A stretch of DNA of 64,000 nt from Limnohabitans sp. (lineage in GTDB: Bacteria; Pseudomonadota; Gammaproteobacteria; Burkholderiales; Burkholderiaceae_C): contig JAJTDK010000007.1 of NCBI GenBank assembly GCA_021300495.1, positions 29,454 to 93,453 of the forward strand. Direction: 5' to 3'. The notes beneath the pieces are model-generated. The model was not told the DNA's origin and did no database searches. It saw only the letters and a program-made list of their open reading frames with translations. The position numbers were made by a program, and so were the translations under genes. This document shows, in pieces, positions 20,795 to 30,748 of the stretch. Each line of letters starts with the position of its first letter. Within the stretch, counting starts at the first letter, position 1.

Positions 20795-22846
20795 ATGAAC
20801 GGCGCCACCGCAAATCTTGCGGACGTCCGTGCGAGAAAAAATATGACTGACGCTTTTGAAGTGCAGGACGACTTGTCGTCTGCGCAATCCTCTACGAACG
20901 AAACTTTCGTGACCGAAACATTGGCGCTTGATGCAGCCGACGTTAACGACAACGAAGCTGTCGAATCCGAAATCACTCCCGAGCAACCCAATGGCTTCGT
21001 GCTGTTGGGCTTGGCACCAGAATTGGTTCAAGCGGTGGCCGACCTAGGCTACACACAGCCCACTTCAGTCCAACTTAAAGCCATTCCATTGGCATTGCCT
21101 AAGGAAACATTAGGCCAAGCCAACCGCTACATCGACCTGATGGTTTCAAGCCAAACTGGCAGCGGTAAAACAGCTGCCTTCTTGTTGCCCGTGTTGCACA
21201 CCTTGCTACAAGAAATGGCCGCTGAAGAAGAAGCCGAGCGCGCTGCATTTGCACAAGCCTGCTCAGACGCTGCCGCCAATGGCGAGCCAGCACCCAAGCG
21301 CCCCAAGCGCAAAGACCCCACCAACTCACGCAACTTCAAAGCGCCCACACCTGGTGCCCTGATTGTTTGCCCTACACGTGAATTGGCCCAACAGGTGGCG
21401 CACGATGCCATCGATTTGGTCAAGCATTGCCGCGGCTTGCGCGTGGCCAACATTGTGGGCGGTATGCCTTACCAGTTGCAAATTGCCAAACTGCAAAATG
21501 CCAACTTGGTGGTGGCCACGCCGGGCCGTTTGCTCGACTTGCAACGCTCCATGCAAATCAAACTCGACAAGGTCAAATTCTTAGTGGTTGACGAAGCCGA
21601 CCGCATGTTGGACCTGGGCTTCTCTGACGACCTGGCCGACATCAACCAACTCACAAGCCAACGTCAGCAAACCATGATGTTCAGCGCCACTTTTGCGCCG
21701 CGCATTCAGCAGTTGGCCATGCGCGTCATGCACGACGGCGGCTCATCGGTTCAAAAAATCCAAATCGATTCACCCCAAGAAAAGCACAGCAACATCAAAC
21801 AAGTTTTGTTCTGGGCCGACAACGCCCAACATAAACGCAAGTTGCTTGACCATTGGTTGCGTGATGCCTCCATCAACCAAGCCATTGTCTTTGCCAGCAC
21901 CCAAATTGAGTGCGATGGATTGGCTGCCGACCTGCAACAAGATGGCTTTGATGCCGTCGCTTTGCACGGCGCCTTGAGCCAAGGTTTGCGCAATCGCCGC
22001 CTGATGGCTTTGCGCAACGGTCAAGTTCAAATCTTGGTCGCCACTGATGTGGCTGCTCGCGGCATTGACGTGCCCACCATCACGCACGTGTTCAACTTTG
22101 GCTTGCCTATGAAAGCCGAAGACTACACACACCGCATTGGTCGTACAGGCCGTGCAGGTCGTGATGGCTTGGCCGTCACCTTCGCTGAAATTCGCGATCG
22201 TCGCAAAATTTTGGACATTGAGGCTTACAGCCGTCAACCGTTCAAAGCTGAAGTGATTCCAGGCATGGAACCCAAACAAAACTTCCCTGAAAGTCGTCCA
22301 GGCGGCCGTGGTGGCAATGACCGCGGTGATCGCGGTGGCCGTGGTCGCCCATTTGGTGGTGGTGGCGGCTTTGGCGGCAATCGCGGTGGTGATCGTTTTG
22401 AATCTCGTGGCGCACCTCGTTTTGAAGGCAACCGAGGTGGTGACCGCTTCGAAGGCCGTGGCGATCGTTTTGAAAACCGTGGCGCACCTGCTCCTCGCTT
22501 TGAAGGACGCCCTGAGGGTCGTGGCGATTTCCGTCCAGAAGGTCGTTTTGAGCCAAGGGGTGATTTCCGCGGCGAACAACGCAGTTTCGCACCTCGCGGT
22601 GGTGAAGCCCGCTTTGAGCCAAGAGGCGATCAACGCCCCGACAATCGCGGCGGCGACCGCTTCGACTCACGCGACAGCCGTGCCCCACGCGCACCAGGCC
22701 GTGACAATGCACGCGGCGGTGCCAGCGATCGTCCTGCTCGCGGCCCCAAAGTCATGGGTGCTGGCAACTTCAAGCCACACAATGCCGGTGGTCATGCCGC
22801 ACCCAAGCGCACTGGCGCTAAAGTGTTGAAAATCACACGCGGTTAA
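20795..22846 (+). CDS. DEAD/DEAH box RNA helicase with long Gly/Arg-rich (RGG) C-terminal tail; start may be 20843 (MTDAFE)
   Basis: SSQTGSGKTAAF, PTRELAQQ, DEAD motif, MMFSATFAP, HRIGRTGRAGRDG, then about 180 aa of RGG/RFE/RGD repeats. Confidence 0.95.
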   Translation: MNGATANLADVRARKNMTDAFEVQDDLSSAQSSTNETFVTETLALDAADVNDNEAVESEITPEQPNGFVLLGLAPELVQAVADLGYTQPTSVQLKAIPLALPKETLGQANRYIDLMVSSQTGSGKTAAFLLPVLHTLLQEMAAEEEAERAAFAQACSDAAANGEPAPKRPKRKDPTNSRNFKAPTPGALIVCPTRELAQQVAHDAIDLVKHCRGLRVANIVGGMPYQLQIAKLQNANLVVATPGRLLDLQRSMQIKLDKVKFLVVDEADRMLDLGFSDDLADINQLTSQRQQTMMFSATFAPRIQQLAMRVMHDGGSSVQKIQIDSPQEKHSNIKQVLFWADNAQHKRKLLDHWLRDASINQAIVFASTQIECDGLAADLQQDGFDAVALHGALSQGLRNRRLMALRNGQVQILVATDVAARGIDVPTITHVFNFGLPMKAEDYTHRIGRTGRAGRDGLAVTFAEIRDRRKILDIEAYSRQPFKAEVIPGMEPKQNFPESRPGGRGGNDRGDRGGRGRPFGGGGGFGGNRGGDRFESRGAPRFEGNRGGDRFEGRGDRFENRGAPAPRFEGRPEGRGDFRPEGRFEPRGDFRGEQRSFAPRGGEARFEPRGDQRPDNRGGDRFDSRDSRAPRAPGRDNARGGASDRPARGPKVMGAGNFKPHNAGGHAAPKRTGAKVLKITRG

Positions 22847-22882
22847 TTCTCGCACCCAACGCCCCTGCTAAACAGGGGCGTA

Positions 22883-22918
22883 AAAAAACCGCCTTGGCGA
22901 AAGCCTTGGCGGTTTTTT
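22883..22918. terminator. bidirectional terminator between convergent helicase and rplS
   Basis: AAAAAACCGCC-TT-GGC-GAAA-GCC-TT-GGCGGTTTTTT; A-run and T-run on either side. Confidence 0.85.
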
Positions 22919-22951
22919 AATAGCGGCCCCTGAAGGACCAATTGTCTTAGA

Positions 22952-23338
22952 TTACGCTGCAACTGCTGCTGTTTTAACAGCGCGTTGTGGCAACTTTTCT
23001 TTAATACGCGCAGACTTGCCGCTGCGATCACGCAAATAGTACAACTTGGCGCGGCGAACATCGCCACGGCGTTTGACTTCAATGTTGGCAATCAAGGGGC
23101 TGTATGTTTGGAACGTACGCTCCACGCCTTCACCACTTGAAATTTTGCGAACGGTGAAACCACTGTTCAAGCCACGATTGCGCTTGGCAATCACAACACC
23201 TTCATAAGCCTGAACACGCTTGCGTGTACCTTCAACCACATTGACGCTAACGATCACGGTGTCACCAGGCATGAAGTCAGGAATGGTTTTACCCAAACGG
23301 GCAATTTCTTCCATCTCGAGAGTTTGAATCAAATTCAT
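22952..23338 (-). CDS. rplS: 50S ribosomal protein L19
   Basis: [58 protein letters not shown]. Confidence 0.97.
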   Translation of the reverse strand: MNLIQTLEMEEIARLGKTIPDFMPGDTVIVSVNVVEGTRKRVQAYEGVVIAKRNRGLNSGFTVRKISSGEGVERTFQTYSPLIANIEVKRRGDVRRAKLYYLRDRSGKSARIKEKLPQRAVKTAAVAA

Positions 23339-23469
23339 TGTGAGCTCTTTCGTCTATCGATCTTGCACAACGCTACGCTAAAGGCAGCTTCTATGCTGAT
23401 TGCACTTGGCCACAAAAGCCAGATTCAAACGCAACGACTGCGGCGGGCAGAGGATCGAAAAGCCTTTGA

Positions 23470-23498
23470 TTATATCTTTCTTTTTGAGCCGTTTGAAG
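23470..23498 (-). promoter_or_regulatory. candidate sigma70 promoter for rplS
   Basis: Minus strand TTCAAA - 17 nt - TATAAT (+ strand ATTATA 23470-23475, TTTGAA 23493-23498) in the 206-bp trmD/rplS gap. Confidence 0.6.
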
Positions 23499-23544
23499 CC
23501 CCCCTCACCCGAGGGCAAGCAAGTTAATTCGATTTGCATTCAAC

Positions 23545-24318
23545 CTAGCCAGAGACACTCAAACTAAATAAAAAGTTTTCATCTTGGGTGCTCAATTTAC
23601 CAGCCAGCCTAGCAGCCTCAATCAAATCGGGTCTGTATTTTTGGGTTAGCACCAAACTTTGTTGGCGTCGCCACTTGGTAATTTCAGCATGATGCCCCGA
23701 CATCAACACAGGCGGAACAGTGATGTCCTTCCAGACTTCAGGACGCGTGAAATGCCCACAATCTAACAAGCCGTCTAGCGCGGGGTTAAAGCTGTCCATT
23801 TGATGACTGCCCTCGTCATTCAAAACGCCAGGCTGTAAGCGCGCGACAGCATCCAAGAGAGCGATGGCGGCAATCTCTCCACCCGACAACACAAAATCAC
23901 CCAAACTGACTTGGGCATCGACATGGGTATCAATAAAGCGCTGATCCAATCCTTCATACCGACCGCAAATTAAGATGGCCCCATCACTTTGGGACCACTT
24001 CTCAACGCCGGCATGATTCAGTGTTTGGCCAATGGGTGAAAACAAGACCACCGGCACAGGTTTTTCAAGTGGGTTCTTGAGCACTCTGTCTTGCCGAATG
24101 GCCTGCAAACATTTTTCGAGCGGCTCGGCCAACATGACCATGCCTGGGCCGCCGCCAAAGGGGCGATCGTCCACACGGCGGTAAGTGCCATCGGCGTAAT
24201 CACGGAGTTGCCAAAGTTTCAGTTCGACGGCGCCCGTTTCAAAGGCACGACGGTTGATACCTGCGCTTAAAAAAGGTGCGAAAAGTTCAGGAAAAAGGGT
24301 GATAACGTCAAAGCGCAT
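23545..24318 (-). CDS. trmD: tRNA (guanine-N1)-methyltransferase
   Basis: MRFDVITLFPELFAPFL, GRYEGLDQRF, VSLGDFVLSGGEIAA; start MRFDV at 24318. Confidence 0.96.
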   Translation of the reverse strand: MRFDVITLFPELFAPFLSAGINRRAFETGAVELKLWQLRDYADGTYRRVDDRPFGGGPGMVMLAEPLEKCLQAIRQDRVLKNPLEKPVPVVLFSPIGQTLNHAGVEKWSQSDGAILICGRYEGLDQRFIDTHVDAQVSLGDFVLSGGEIAAIALLDAVARLQPGVLNDEGSHQMDSFNPALDGLLDCGHFTRPEVWKDITVPPVLMSGHHAEITKWRRQQSLVLTQKYRPDLIEAARLAGKLSTQDENFLFSLSVSG

Positions 24319-24335
24319 GATTTGCCCTGACCTGC

Positions 24336-24953
24336 TCAATAGTCCAACTGCCAATCAACGGTGATCAAGCGTCCGGGCAGATCAACGTTATCTACAAAGG
24401 CCGCAACAAAAGGGATCATGCGCTCTACAGCAGGCTTGCCCGCTTCGTCCGAAGCCAGTGCCAAAACCAAAACTGTTTGAGGACCTGTGGACATCAGGTC
24501 TTTCACTTGACCCAGCGCCACCCCTTCTCTGTTGACCACATCCAGCCCAAGCAAGTCGACCCAATAGTATTCATCGGTGCCCGCCGTTGGAAAACTAGAT
24601 CGCGGCACAAAAATGCGAGCCCCTTTAAGCGCTTCGGCTTGATTTCTATCGGCCACATCCAATGAGCTCGCCACCACGGTGTCGGCATGTTCCTTGGCTT
24701 CTTGAATCTTCAGCAGTACGGGATTGGCGGCTCTTGCAGAAATAACTGCAGCTGCCTTTTGGCTGGGTGACTTGTTGCCGCCTACATTTCGGTCGGAGGG
24801 CAACAAATACCATCGCTTAGATGAAAAAAGCGCCTCAGGAGAGGCGCTGTGGGGCAAGACTTTGAACCAGCCTTTGATGCCCCAAGCATCTGCAATGCGC
24901 CCCACTTCGATGGCGTCTGCCGGCATTTCGGCAAACTCTAAATGGGGTAGCAC
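24336..24953 (-). CDS. rimM: ribosome maturation factor RimM
   Basis: VGRIADAWGIKGWFKV, EYYWVDLLGL; position in rpsP-rimM-trmD. Confidence 0.95.
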   Translation of the reverse strand: MLPHLEFAEMPADAIEVGRIADAWGIKGWFKVLPHSASPEALFSSKRWYLLPSDRNVGGNKSPSQKAAAVISARAANPVLLKIQEAKEHADTVVASSLDVADRNQAEALKGARIFVPRSSFPTAGTDEYYWVDLLGLDVVNREGVALGQVKDLMSTGPQTVLVLALASDEAGKPAVERMIPFVAAFVDNVDLPGRLITVDWQLDY

Positions 24954-24983
24954 TACAAAGCCTTTGGCGTTGCCAAAAACCGA

Positions 24984-25235
24984 TTAAGCGGCTTTAGCGG
25001 CAGCTTGTTTGACCAAACGCTGAACGGTAGGAGACACTTGAGCGCCAACGCCGGTCCAGTAAGTCAAACGATCTTGCACGACGCGCAGGCCTTCTTCTGT
25101 ATCCTTGGCGATTGGATTGTAAAAACCAATGCGCTCAATGAAGCGGCCATCGCGGCGAACACGTTTGTCGGCCACAACAATGTTGAAAAATGGACGGGCT
25201 TTAGAACCGCCACGAGAAAGACGAATGACAACCAT
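24984..25235 (-). CDS. rpsP: 30S ribosomal protein S16
   Basis: [41 protein letters not shown]. Confidence 0.97.
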   Translation of the reverse strand: MVVIRLSRGGSKARPFFNIVVADKRVRRDGRFIERIGFYNPIAKDTEEGLRVVQDRLTYWTGVGAQVSPTVQRLVKQAAAKAA

Positions 25236-25367
25236 GATTTATCCTAGGGTGGTGCTGGGAAAGCAAAAACTGCCATCCCACAAATTCTTCCAGCGTTTGA
25301 GACACGCAACTGGCCACCCGGCCAGTGACACACTGAAAAGCCGCTGATTATAACCCGGAGTTTAAGA

Positions 25368-25889
25368 ATGCCAACCATACGACCTAGCCAAGCCTCTGAC
25401 ATGACCACCATCACGGCCATTTACCAGTACCACGTCCTAAACGGCACAGGCACTTTTGAAATCGACCCCCCGAATCTGACGGAAATGACCGCCCGCAGAG
25501 AGGACGTATTGAGCAAAGGCCTGCCCTATCTGACGCTGGAGGAAAACGGTGAAGTGCTGGGGTTTGCCTACTGCAATTGGTTCAAACCTCGCCCGGCCTA
25601 TCGATTTTCAGCCGAAAACTCCATTTATTTAGCCGCCAACAAAGCAGGCAAGGGTTGGGGTCGCATGCTGCTGGCCGAATTGTGCCAAGCGGCAGAAAAA
25701 AAAGGCATTCGCAAACTGATCGCCGTGATCGGTGACTCAGGCAATGCGGGCTCGATTGGTGTTCACAAGTCGGTGGGCTTTGAACATGTGGGCATTGTCT
25801 CGGGTTGCGGTTGGAAATTCAATCGCTGGCTAGACATCGTCATGATGGAAAAGGCTTTAGGCAATGGGCAAAGCCGTTCTCCTGAATAA
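25368..25889 (+). CDS. GNAT family N-acetyltransferase (phosphinothricin acetyltransferase-like)
   Basis: MPTIRPSQASDMTTITAIYQYHVLNGTGTFE..., KSVGFEHVGIVSGCGWKFNRWLDIVMM. Confidence 0.9.
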   Translation: MPTIRPSQASDMTTITAIYQYHVLNGTGTFEIDPPNLTEMTARREDVLSKGLPYLTLEENGEVLGFAYCNWFKPRPAYRFSAENSIYLAANKAGKGWGRMLLAELCQAAEKKGIRKLIAVIGDSGNAGSIGVHKSVGFEHVGIVSGCGWKFNRWLDIVMMEKALGNGQSRSPE

Positions 25890-25897
25890 TCCAACTT

Positions 25898-26359
25898 ATG
25901 AAAAACAAAACATTTGCAGTTTGGCTCACCTTCTTTGGCGGCCCACTAGGCCTTCACCGCTTTTATCTTAAAGGCTTTACCGATCCATTGGGTTGGTTGC
26001 TACCCGTGCCCACCGCCTTAGGATGGTATGGCGTTCAGCGCGCTTTAGAGTTGGGTCAAGACGATGTCACAAGCTGGGCACTCATTCCCTTGCTAGGGTT
26101 CACCATTGCCGGCTGTGCATTGAACGCCATTATTTACGGGCTGATGTCCAAGGAGCAATGGAATGCGAAGTTCAATCAAGACGCCGAGAGTCCTTACGGC
26201 CAAACCAATTGGCTGACAATCTTCGGGCTTGCAACGTCACTGCTTCTGGGAACCACCGTCTTGATGGCCAGCATTGTGTTCAGTTTTCAGCGCTACTTTG
26301 AGAACCAAATTGAACAAGCCAAGGCCATCAGCCAAGTACCCGAAGTCAACAAGCCTTGA
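25898..26359 (+). CDS. TM2-domain-like membrane protein
   Basis: WLTFFGGPLGLHRFYLKGF resembles the TM2 motif; later hydrophobic segments. Confidence 0.65.
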   Translation: MKNKTFAVWLTFFGGPLGLHRFYLKGFTDPLGWLLPVPTALGWYGVQRALELGQDDVTSWALIPLLGFTIAGCALNAIIYGLMSKEQWNAKFNQDAESPYGQTNWLTIFGLATSLLLGTTVLMASIVFSFQRYFENQIEQAKAISQVPEVNKP

Positions 26360-26411
26360 GACCTTGTAAGACGCCTTGTGAAGTCAAAAACAAGCCTGTT
26401 TTAATGATCAA

Positions 26412-26882
26412 TTAGAGGCGGGTGACAACTTGAGCCTGAACGTTGCGAAGTTCATCCTGTGTCACCACGTCTGGTGCCAATTCGCTCAGAGGCACTAAGA
26501 CAAAAGCCCGTTCACGCATCCGAGGGTGTGGCACCTGCAGTGCAGGACACTGAATGTTGCCATCGCCATAAAGTAACAAGTCTATGTCCAGCGTGCGGGG
26601 CGCGTTGCGGTATGGGCGCTCGCGGCCTGCGAGGTTTTCTACGTTCTGAAAAGCACGCAATAATTCAATGGCATTCAATCGAGTTTGGAGGTGCACTACA
26701 GCGTTGATGTAGTCTGGTCCGTCGGCTTGAAAAGGAGCTGACTTGTAAAAAGAAGAACGGCCAACCAGCAATATCTCTGGCAACTGCCCTAGCGCCAAAA
26801 TTGCAGAGTCAATAGATTGACTCGCATGACCTAAGTTAGCGCCTAAACCTGCATAAACATTGACAAGTTCACGCGCCATCAA
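26412..26882 (-). CDS. folK: 2-amino-4-hydroxy-6-hydroxymethyldihydropteridine diphosphokinase
   Basis: YAGLGANLGH, GRERPYRNAPRTLDIDLLLYG, VPHPRMRERAFVLVPL. Confidence 0.95.
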   Translation of the reverse strand: MMARELVNVYAGLGANLGHASQSIDSAILALGQLPEILLVGRSSFYKSAPFQADGPDYINAVVHLQTRLNAIELLRAFQNVENLAGRERPYRNAPRTLDIDLLLYGDGNIQCPALQVPHPRMRERAFVLVPLSELAPDVVTQDELRNVQAQVVTRL

Positions 26883-28354
26883 TCAGGTTCAGCGGAATTG
26901 GATTCGGGCTTTTTTCTTCTGGGTGCACGGCGACTTTTAACAGCGCCAGATGTTGGCGTTGTAGATTTTTCGGACTTGGCCAATTGGATGAGATCTTCTC
27001 TGGCCGCATAGTCGGCCATGCTGAATTCTTGCCACCAATCTGCCAACGCCAATTCAACTTCAGAAACCTCAGCACGAAGCCTTAGAAAATCGAAACCGGC
27101 CCGAAAACGCGCTTGCTCTACCAAACTGAATGCGGTGCTACCAATGCGCTTGTCAAAGCGGGGTTGCATCATCCAAATTTCACGCATGTCAGCGGCCAAC
27201 TTGCCGCGGCCCGATACATCGCCGATGCGGGCTTCAAAAACCTCATCGATCGATTCTTGCAAAGCAGGAAAGGGCGGTACACGGTTGGCCAAGCGCTGAT
27301 CCCAGCCCAACTTCACATCGGCCCACAGCACACACGCCAATAAGAAACTGGGCGCTACCGGCTTACCCTCACCGACCCTTCGATCGGTATCGATCAAAGC
27401 GGCCTTGACGAAAGGCGAATCAGCGCGTTCCACCACCACATCGAGCAGTGGGTAAATGCCCTTTTGAAGACCGAGTTTTTGAAGCTGCTCAATCGAGGCC
27501 AAGGCGTGGCCCGTTTGAAGCAACTTGAGCATCTCATCGAACAAGCGACTTTGAGGGACATCTGCCAACAAGCCCAACATGGAGGCCAAGGGCTTTGCTG
27601 TTTTGGTTTCAAGCTTGAAACCCAATTGACTGAGTTTGGCGGCAAACCTGACGGCACGAATGATGCGAACCGGATCTTCACGATACCGCGCCACAGGATC
27701 GCCAATCATGCGCAAGACTTTTTTATTCGAATCCTGCATGCCGCCGTGATAATCCACCAGGTATTGTGATTCTGGGTCGTAGTACATGGCGTTGACTGTG
27801 AAGTCGCGTCGGGTTGCGTCTTCATCTTGAGGTCCCCATACGTTGTCGCGCAGAACACGCCCACTTGAATCAACGGCGTGCTTCATACCAGCCAACTCAG
27901 ATTTACTGGTTCGCTCATTTCCCTTCACCTGCTCGGCAGCGCGATTGTCCAAATGTGCTCGGAAAGTTGAAACTTCAATGACCTCGTGTTCGCGGCCTCT
28001 GCCATACACCACGTGAACAATGCGGAAACGACGGCCAATGATGAAAGCTCTTCTGAACAAAGCTTTCACTTCCTCTGGTGTTGCATCTGTTGCAACGTCA
28101 AAATCTTTAGGGCGTAAACCCAACAGCAGATCGCGTACGGCACCGCCCACCACATAAGCCTCGTAACCTGCATCTTGCAAAGTACGAACCACGCTCAGTG
28201 CGCGGTCGTCGACCAAACTTGGGTCGATACCGTGCACAGAAGCAGGAATTTCGACACGCTTGCCAAAGTCAGTCGCGGCTTGACTTGTGCTCGGCTTACC
28301 GAGTATTTTTTGAATGAATTTTTTGATCATGAGAAGAGTTGAAGTATGCGCCAC
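26879..28354 (-). CDS. pcnB: poly(A) polymerase (polynucleotide adenylyltransferase)
   Basis: AYVVGGAVRDLLLGLRPKDFDVATDATPEEV, RRDFTVNAMYYD; start possibly MIKKF at 28330. Confidence 0.95.
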   Translation of the reverse strand: MAHTSTLLMIKKFIQKILGKPSTSQAATDFGKRVEIPASVHGIDPSLVDDRALSVVRTLQDAGYEAYVVGGAVRDLLLGLRPKDFDVATDATPEEVKALFRRAFIIGRRFRIVHVVYGRGREHEVIEVSTFRAHLDNRAAEQVKGNERTSKSELAGMKHAVDSSGRVLRDNVWGPQDEDATRRDFTVNAMYYDPESQYLVDYHGGMQDSNKKVLRMIGDPVARYREDPVRIIRAVRFAAKLSQLGFKLETKTAKPLASMLGLLADVPQSRLFDEMLKLLQTGHALASIEQLQKLGLQKGIYPLLDVVVERADSPFVKAALIDTDRRVGEGKPVAPSFLLACVLWADVKLGWDQRLANRVPPFPALQESIDEVFEARIGDVSGRGKLAADMREIWMMQPRFDKRIGSTAFSLVEQARFRAGFDFLRLRAEVSEVELALADWWQEFSMADYAAREDLIQLAKSEKSTTPTSGAVKSRRAPRRKKPESNSAEPD

Positions 28355-28992
28355 CCTCGATCGGTCGCAAGTTGACGCAAACGCGTATCTGGATTCACAG
28401 CCACTGGAATTTGAGCCTGTTCTAGCAAAGGCAAATCATTGATTGAATCCGAATAAAAAGTAATCTGCACGTCTTGCCAATTTTTTTGATGCGCGCTTAA
28501 CCATTGTTCGACTCTGAGCACCTTGCCCCCTTTGAAAGACGGGACGCCAGAAATTTCCCCCGTGATCCAACCCTCAGAATCTCTTGCCAATTCAACTGCA
28601 ATCAGTTCTTGGACGCCAAAAGCTTGCGCAATAGGACGGGTCACAAACTCATTGGTTGCCGTCACAATCATGACGTGATCACCTGCGGCTTGATGCGTTT
28701 TTACCAAATCAAGTGCCTGAGGTTTGATCTGCGGCAATATGATTTCTTTCATGAATTGTGCATGGGCTTTGGCTGCTGCTTCTGGCCCCCTCAACCTCAC
28801 AGACTCAGTGGCAAAACGAACATAATCGTGAATGTCCAAAGCACCCGCAAGGTAATCGGCATAAAACTGATCATTTTTAGACTTGAATGAAACAGGGTCA
28901 GTCCAGCCAATTCGATTTGTGAATTCACCCCAAGCGTAGTCAGAGTCAATCGGCAACAAGGTGTGGTCTAGATCAAACAGCGCCAAGTTCAT
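28327..28992 (-). CDS. HAD-IB family hydrolase (SerB-like)
   Basis: MNLALFDLDHTLLPIDSDYAWGEF, FYSDSINDLPLLEQA. Confidence 0.92.
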   Translation of the reverse strand: MNLALFDLDHTLLPIDSDYAWGEFTNRIGWTDPVSFKSKNDQFYADYLAGALDIHDYVRFATESVRLRGPEAAAKAHAQFMKEIILPQIKPQALDLVKTHQAAGDHVMIVTATNEFVTRPIAQAFGVQELIAVELARDSEGWITGEISGVPSFKGGKVLRVEQWLSAHQKNWQDVQITFYSDSINDLPLLEQAQIPVAVNPDTRLRQLATDRGWRILQLFS

Positions 28993-29675
28993 GTGTTCTC
29001 CAACATGGACTTGATCAATGGAATGGTGATGGCTCTTTGCGTTTGAAGCGCAAATTGGTCAAGATGATCAAGAAGCGTCATCAAACTGCTCAAGTCGCGT
29101 GTAAACCGACTGAGCATGTAACTCATCACTTCGTCGCTCAAAAAGAGCCCTCGGGAATCTGCTTCTTGTCGCAATACCGCTCGCCGCTCCGTATCACTCA
29201 AAACTTGCAGGGCATACACATGCCCCCAACCCAATCTAGAACGCAAGTCATCCCGCAGCTTCAAATCTGCAGGCGGAAACATCCCCGCAGCTAACACCCA
29301 ACGGGGCGAGCCAGATTTAGGCGTGAGCGCATTGACAAACCAATTGAAGGCAACTTGTTGTTGCTCTAGGTTGTACAAATGAACATCGTCCATCATGACG
29401 GCACCCCATGACTCGTCAAAGACAAGGCGATCTTGCTGTTGGGCATCTAGGCAACCCACCGAGACACCCTTTTCTAGCAATGCTGAATGAACCGCTTGAA
29501 GCAAGTGTGATTTACCAGAACCACTTTCGCCCCAAAGGTAGGTGGGGACAGGGCTTGGCATTTGACTTGAAGTCCACAATTTCAAGTGCTCGAGTGGCGC
29601 AGAGTTAGGGCCTGAAAAAAAACTTTCCAAACTGGGAGCTGTATGCAGGCCAATGTCTAGGGCCAACTGCTTCAT
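28989..29675 (-). CDS. hda: DnaA regulatory inactivator Hda
   Basis: YLWGESGSGKSHLLQA, truncated DnaA-like AAA+ protein, MMDDVHLYN. Confidence 0.9.
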   Translation of the reverse strand: MKQLALDIGLHTAPSLESFFSGPNSAPLEHLKLWTSSQMPSPVPTYLWGESGSGKSHLLQAVHSALLEKGVSVGCLDAQQQDRLVFDESWGAVMMDDVHLYNLEQQQVAFNWFVNALTPKSGSPRWVLAAGMFPPADLKLRDDLRSRLGWGHVYALQVLSDTERRAVLRQEADSRGLFLSDEVMSYMLSRFTRDLSSLMTLLDHLDQFALQTQRAITIPLIKSMLENT

Positions 29676-30748
29676 GCACCCGGCCCACGGTAAAGTTGAC
29701 TGTCAAAATATTGATCACGAGCTCTGCGAAGTGCAACCAAAATCACAGCACTGGCTGGCAAGGCAACGAGCACTCCCACAAAACCAAACATTTGACCCAG
29801 TGCCAACAAAGCAAATATGACAGCCAAGGGGTGCAAGCCAATGCGCTCACCCACCCATTTGGGCGTCAACCAAAAACCCTCAAGCAATTGGCCCACACCA
29901 AAAACAAGCGCCACCATGACAACAGCCTTCATTGAGGCAAATTGCAAAATGCCTGCCAAAAGCGCCAGCATCAAACCTAAGCCAAAACCTAGATAGGGTA
30001 CGCAAACTGCCAAGCCTGTAAACACACCAATCGGTATGGCCAAGTCTAGACCAAACGCCAACAAACCAGCCGCATAAAAAACGGACAAGGCCAACATGAC
30101 CAGAAGTTGCCCTCGAAAATATTGACCCAAAACGGCATCACATTCACTCATGAAACTGTCGTAGGCAGGCCGCCATTTCAAGGGAACCCATTGAACAATC
30201 TGCAAGACCCAACGATCCCATTCATAAAGCAAATAAAAGAGGACCACAGGAATCAATATCAGGTTGCCCAGTGCAGTCAACGCAAAGCTTCCGCCTAACT
30301 TTAGCGATGCAACAAGGGTGTCCATCCAATCTTCTCGGTTAGAACTCAAGTATTGAATGAGTTGGGCTTTGAGGCTGCCCACATCCAGGGTCAAGTGCCA
30401 ACCAAACCGATCCAACCAAGGATTGACATTGACCGCCAATCGATCAAGCAGCGCTGGTAACTGTTGCTGTAGCAAGGGGATTTCACGGGTCAAAATGGGC
30501 ACCAACAACAACAAAATACCCAAAACAGCCAACAAAGCAATCACTTCAACCAGCACAACGCACAACACACGAGGGACAAATGGGGTGAGCTTTTGCAACT
30601 TCAACACAAGGGGGTGAAGCGCATAAGCTAAAACAGCCGCAACCGCGAAAGGGACCAAAACAGGCCCTAAAACCCACAAAAGCACAAGCACCAGTAAAGC
30701 GACACCCAACCACAAAGTCAGCCGTTTGGAACTTGGATTAAGGGGCAT
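29672..30748 (-). CDS. AI-2E family transporter (PerM-like)
   Basis: Multi-TM, VPYLGFGLGLMLALLAG, GFWLTPKWVGERIGLHPLAVIFALLALGQMFGFVGVLVALPASA. Confidence 0.93.
   Translation of the reverse strand: MPLNPSSKRLTLWLGVALLVLVLLWVLGPVLVPFAVAAVLAYALHPLVLKLQKLTPFVPRVLCVVLVEVIALLAVLGILLLLVPILTREIPLLQQQLPALLDRLAVNVNPWLDRFGWHLTLDVGSLKAQLIQYLSSNREDWMDTLVASLKLGGSFALTALGNLILIPVVLFYLLYEWDRWVLQIVQWVPLKWRPAYDSFMSECDAVLGQYFRGQLLVMLALSVFYAAGLLAFGLDLAIPIGVFTGLAVCVPYLGFGLGLMLALLAGILQFASMKAVVMVALVFGVGQLLEGFWLTPKWVGERIGLHPLAVIFALLALGQMFGFVGVLVALPASAVILVALRRARDQYFDSQLYRGPGA

Noticed and set aside
21770-22633. Long antisense ORF (287 aa, minus) within the RGG-tailed helicase
   Set aside because: Created by the GC-biased repeat codons opposite a well-supported helicase gene; low-complexity Ala/Thr translation with no family features
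22308-22829. Plus-strand alternate-frame ORF of Val/Ala-rich hydrophobic sequence
   Set aside because: Out-of-frame reading of the RGG repeat region (GGTGGC-type codons give V/A); no start signal
22860-22880. CGCCCCTG-ctaaa-CAGGGGCG hairpin after the helicase
   Set aside because: Strong stem but followed by an A-run, not a T-run, on the plus strand; the adjacent hairpin at 22883-22918 is the convincing terminator
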